From Halochromatium roseum (GTDB lineage: Bacteria > Pseudomonadota > Gammaproteobacteria > Chromatiales > Chromatiaceae), in assembly GCF_016653315.1 (NCBI RefSeq), contig NZ_NHSH01000040.1, positions 35,143-99,142 of the forward strand: a stretch of DNA of 64,000 nucleotides. Direction: 5' to 3'. Positions within the stretch are counted from its first letter, which is position 1. Every line of letters begins with the position of its first letter. A program made the position numbers and the translations under genes. Below the pieces are notes generated by a model. The model ran no database searches. It was given only the letters and a program-made list of their open reading frames with translations, and was not told where the DNA came from. This document shows positions 61,141 to 64,000 of the stretch, piece after piece.

Positions 61141-62082
61141 ATGCTGCATTCCCATCATCGCGCGAGGCCGGCCGGATGCGTCATTGGATGCTTGCTGGCA
61201 CTAGCCGTTTGTTTCATTCCCACGACCTCTGCCCTGGCCGCTGACCCGGCGTTAGAGGCGCGCATGTCCCGGATCGAGCGAATGCTCAACGAGCGTTCGC
61301 TCTCCGATCTGGTGCTGCAGATCCAGCAGCTTCAGCAGGAGGTGCAGGATCTGCGCGGACAGGTTGAGACGCAGCAGTATCTACTGCGCCAGAAAGGCAT
61401 CATGCCGTCTTCCTCGTTGGGCACAGAGGAGGCGATAGGGCGAAGCGGAATCGGCGCTGCGGCCCTCGGTGATGGAGGCGCGTCTTTCGGCACCACTGAT
61501 CCCTTCAGTGCTCGTATTCGAAACCCAAGCTCACTGTCGTCCAATCCTGCGCTTGAGGAGAGCCTTGGCCGTGATACTGATGCCTCTGGTAACAGCACAT
61601 TCGTGCTGCCCGGGCAAGCAGCGGACTTGCGGTCGCAGCCGCAAGGCTCGGCCAATGCTGGCATGCTGGCACTTCCCGCCCCCGAGACCGCTGCCGGTGG
61701 CGAGCGCGATCTCTACCGCGATGCCTTCGAGCTGCTCAAGGCGCGCGACTACCCAGCCGCGCGCACGGCCTTTAGTGAAATGGTTGAGCGTTATCCGCAG
61801 GGGCAGTTTGCCGATAATGGCCGCTACTGGCTGGGTGAGATCGGCTATGTGACCCAGGACTACGCCTCCGCGCAAGTCGAATTTGGCCTCTTGGTCCGCG
61901 AGTACCCGTTGAGTCCGAAGGTGCCGTCTGCGATGCTGAAGTTGGGTTATGTCGCCTATGAGCAGGATGAGCTGAGCGACGCCCGCAGCGTGCTCGAGGA
62001 GGTGGTGCGCCGGTTCCCAGAGACCACCGAGGCCCGGCTCGCCCAGGGTCGCCTTGATCGCATGCAGCGTGAGAGGCAATGA
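61141..62082 (+). CDS. cpoB: Cell division coordinator CpoB (YbgF)
   Basis: This 313-residue periplasmic protein has a signal peptide (residues ~12-33), a trimerising coiled coil (RIERMLNERSLSDLVLQIQQ), a low-complexity linker and C-terminal TPR units (RDAFELLKARDYPAARTAF, GRYWLGEIGYVTQDYASAQ). CpoB links Tol-Pal to PBP1B activity during outer-membrane constriction. ATG 61141 has AAGAGG nine bases upstream. Confidence 0.93.
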   Translation: MLHSHHRARPAGCVIGCLLALAVCFIPTTSALAADPALEARMSRIERMLNERSLSDLVLQIQQLQQEVQDLRGQVETQQYLLRQKGIMPSSSLGTEEAIGRSGIGAAALGDGGASFGTTDPFSARIRNPSSLSSNPALEESLGRDTDASGNSTFVLPGQAADLRSQPQGSANAGMLALPAPETAAGGERDLYRDAFELLKARDYPAARTAFSEMVERYPQGQFADNGRYWLGEIGYVTQDYASAQVEFGLLVREYPLSPKVPSAMLKLGYVAYEQDELSDARSVLEEVVRRFPETTEARLAQGRLDRMQRERQ

Positions 62083-62170
62083 CCCCTAGGTCGACTCCAG
62101 CCTTGATGATTGATTTCGAACGCGATCCCCGCTGGGATCGCCTCACTCCGCCGATATCGAGGAGCTTCTG

Positions 62171-63076
62171 ATGGATATCGCTCAAGCCAATGACGAGCTC
62201 GGTATCCCGGGCGCGCTTGCGATCTGCGAAGGCAGCGGTGGTCTGCCGCTGATCCATATCGACAATGCCCACGCTAGTGCGTCGATCTCGGTGCATGGGG
62301 CGCAGGTGTTGTCGTACTGCCCAGTGACGGCGAAGGATGATCTGCTGTTCGTCAGCCGCCAGGCCTACTTTCAGCCAGACAAGGCGATCAAAGGCGGGAT
62401 TCCGGTCTGCTGGCCCTGGTTTGGGCCTGATCCAGAGCAGCGAGGACGGCCCGACCACGGTTTCGTGCGCGACCGCAGTTGGCAGCTGTTAGCCACCGAG
62501 GCGCGGGTTGACGGTGCCACGCGCGTTCTGCTCGGGCTGCGGGATGACGAGAGCAGTCAGGCCTTGTGGCCAGATCCCTTCTCGCTCGAGCTCGAGATCA
62601 CTGTCGGCGAGACATTAGAGCTGGCGCTGGTGACGCATAACACGGGCGAGGCATCTTTCACGATCACCCAGGGGCTGCACGCCTATTTTGGCTTGGGTGA
62701 TGTGCGTAAAGCGCAGGTGCTCGGCCTTGCCGGCCATGATTACATCGATAAGGTCGCGGATGGCACGCGCGCCACCCAGTCTGGGCCGATCAATATCGAT
62801 GGGCCGGTCAATCGCATCTATCTGGACACCACGGATACCCTGGTCATCGATGATCCAAGCCTCGGACGGAGTATCCATATCGAGCGCGAGGGCAGTCACT
62901 CCGCGGTGGTCTGGAATCCCTGGATCGAGCAGTCGCGTGCGATGGGTGACTTTGCTGATGACGAATACTTGCGCATGATCTGCGTCGAGACCACCAACGC
63001 CGCTGAGGATGCCGTGACCCTTGGTGCCGGCGAGCGTTATCGACTCAGTTCCAGCTATCGCATCCACCAAGCGTGA
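62171..63076 (+). CDS. yeaD: D-hexose-6-phosphate mutarotase (YeaD-like)
   Basis: This 301-residue aldose-1-epimerase-fold enzyme interconverts alpha and beta hexose-6-phosphates. Features are HGAQVLSYCPV, KGGIPVCWPWFGPDP, DHGFVRDRSWQL, TQGLHAYFGLGDV (catalytic His) and VVWNPWIEQSRAMGDFADDE (catalytic Glu further on in CVET). It is a separate unit between cpoB and glnE. Confidence 0.9.
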   Translation: MDIAQANDELGIPGALAICEGSGGLPLIHIDNAHASASISVHGAQVLSYCPVTAKDDLLFVSRQAYFQPDKAIKGGIPVCWPWFGPDPEQRGRPDHGFVRDRSWQLLATEARVDGATRVLLGLRDDESSQALWPDPFSLELEITVGETLELALVTHNTGEASFTITQGLHAYFGLGDVRKAQVLGLAGHDYIDKVADGTRATQSGPINIDGPVNRIYLDTTDTLVIDDPSLGRSIHIEREGSHSAVVWNPWIEQSRAMGDFADDEYLRMICVETTNAAEDAVTLGAGERYRLSSSYRIHQA

Positions 63077-63077
63077 G

Positions 63078-64000
63078 ATGCTAGCGCCTCAACAGCGAGC
63101 CAACGAGGGTCATTGGCAGCAATGGCTAGACTGGTCCACGGAGCAGGGCATTGCCCTGCCTGCCGATCCGGCCTTCGCCGAGGCACGGGCGCGCGTTTGG
63201 GAGGGTAGCGAGTTTGTCGCGCTGACCTGTGCGCGTGATCCGGGCACCTTTGCCGGATTGCTCGAGACGGGTGATCTGAGGCGGTCATTCGGCGCCGGGC
63301 GCATCGCGGAACAGCTGCGAGCAGCCCTCGCCGATGTCACCGATGAGGAGACGTTACAGCCTGCGCTGCGCCGCTTCCGACGCCAGCAGATGCTGCGTAT
63401 TCTGTTCCGCGACCTGGCCGGCTGGGCCGCGCTTGACGAGACCCTCGAAGACCTGACCGCACTCGCTGACAGCTGCATCCGCGAGAGTCTGCGTCTGCTC
63501 GAGCAGTGGACCCGTGCCGAGCTCGGTGTGCCGCAGGATGGCCACGCCAGGCCGCAGTCGCTGCTGGTGCTGGGCATGGGCAAGCTGGGTGCGCGTGAGC
63601 TGAACCTGTCGTCGGATATCGACCTGATCTTCGCCTTTCCGAGCGCTGGCCGCGTCGAGGGTGGTCCGCGCGAACTGACGGCCGAGCAGTTTTTTAGTCG
63701 ACTCTGTCAGCGGTTGGTGAAATCGCTCAATGCCAAGACCGTGGATGGCTTCGTCTTCCGCGTCGACACGCGCTTGCGGCCATTCGGCGATGCCGGTCCG
63801 CTGGCGATGAGCTTCGATGCGATGGAGGGCTACTACCATTCACAGGCGCGTGAATGGGAACGCTATGCGATGACCAAGGCGCGGGTGGTCGCTGGTGAGC
63901 CCGAGGCACGTGCCGAACTCGAGGCCATGCTGAGGCCCTTCGTCTATCGCCGCTATCTCGACTTTGGCGCCATCGCCTCGCTGCGCAACCTCAAGGTGCT
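63078..64000 (+). CDS. glnE: Glutamine synthetase adenylyltransferase/deadenylase GlnE, 3' end outside window
   Basis: The first ~307 residues of GlnE, running off the window end. The N-terminal nucleotidyltransferase (deadenylase) domain shows LVLGMGKLGARELNLSSDID then LIFAF, with the metal-binding D-x-D. It continues with FRVDTRLRPFGDAGPLAMSF and YYHSQAREWERYAMTKAR. GlnE adds or removes AMP on glutamine synthetase according to the PII signal. ATG 63078 lies one base after the mutarotase stop, so the two are probably cotranscribed. Confidence 0.94.
   Translation, partial: MLAPQQRANEGHWQQWLDWSTEQGIALPADPAFAEARARVWEGSEFVALTCARDPGTFAGLLETGDLRRSFGAGRIAEQLRAALADVTDEETLQPALRRFRRQQMLRILFRDLAGWAALDETLEDLTALADSCIRESLRLLEQWTRAELGVPQDGHARPQSLLVLGMGKLGARELNLSSDIDLIFAFPSAGRVEGGPRELTAEQFFSRLCQRLVKSLNAKTVDGFVFRVDTRLRPFGDAGPLAMSFDAMEGYYHSQAREWERYAMTKARVVAGEPEARAELEAMLRPFVYRRYLDFGAIASLRNLKV

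Overview
The window is high-GC DNA, densely coded on both strands, with housekeeping gene orders typical of Gammaproteobacteria: petABC-sspAB, zapD-yacG, yebC-ruvC-ruvA-ruvB, ybgC-tolQRAB-pal-cpoB and glnE. A full-length cytochrome bc1 operon next to a menaquinone (men) cluster fits a member of the Chromatiales, perhaps a purple sulfur bacterium (Chromatiaceae). That placement is an inference; no photosynthesis gene lies here. I saw no rRNA, tRNA, CRISPR array, intact insertion sequence or replication origin.

Layout. 1-6.4 kb: the end of a giant coiled-coil repeat protein, a sulfotransferase-like protein, two glycosyltransferases and a methyltransferase, probably for a modified surface glycan. 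6.5-12.6 kb: a Bcp peroxiredoxin, an OmpR/EnvZ-type two-component pair with a likely autoregulatory site, a small membrane protein, a methyltransferase/glycosyltransferase pair and a SOUL protein. 12.7-22.1 kb: menF, menD, menB, menA, menC and menH, with a hydrolase-fold protein and a nuclease-fold protein mixed in and no menE. 22.1-25 kb: speA and a HepT/MntA toxin-antitoxin pair with a frameshifted toxin. 25.1-33.6 kb: moxR, DUF58, DUF4381, batA, a batB-batC fusion and batD. 33.7-43.2 kb: degS-like protease, ybgI, petABC, sspAB, two small envelope genes, a TraB-family protein, yacG and zapD. 43.5-46.8 kb: yebC and ruvCAB. 46.8-55.5 kb: an accessory island that separates ruvB from ybgC. 55.5-62.1 kb: ybgC and the Tol-Pal genes. 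62.2-64 kb: a hexose-6-phosphate mutarotase and the start of glnE.

The island is the most unusual region. It carries three consecutive dynamin-like GTPase genes, overlapping so that they look translationally coupled, and a small fourth gene. Two of the GTPases have C-terminal membrane hairpins. The third is cut by an in-frame amber codon. Behind them lie a broken hicA with its hicB, an AAA/DUF4143 ATPase, and a second decayed hicA fragment on the far side of the ATPase. Paired dynamin-like GTPases are known in phage-defence and vesicle-secretion modules (LeoA/LeoBC, Eleos), so this may be a three-GTPase relative of such systems.

A second theme is a high density of short tandem duplications (6-14 bp units, often 12 bp) in spacers and at gene starts, including five 14-bp units between ruvA and ruvB and about nine 12-bp units between tolQ and tolR. 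Two copies of a dispersed hairpin element were also found, before menC and before ruvC. Several genes look damaged: hepT, hicA, the third GTPase, and a glycosyltransferase without a normal start codon.
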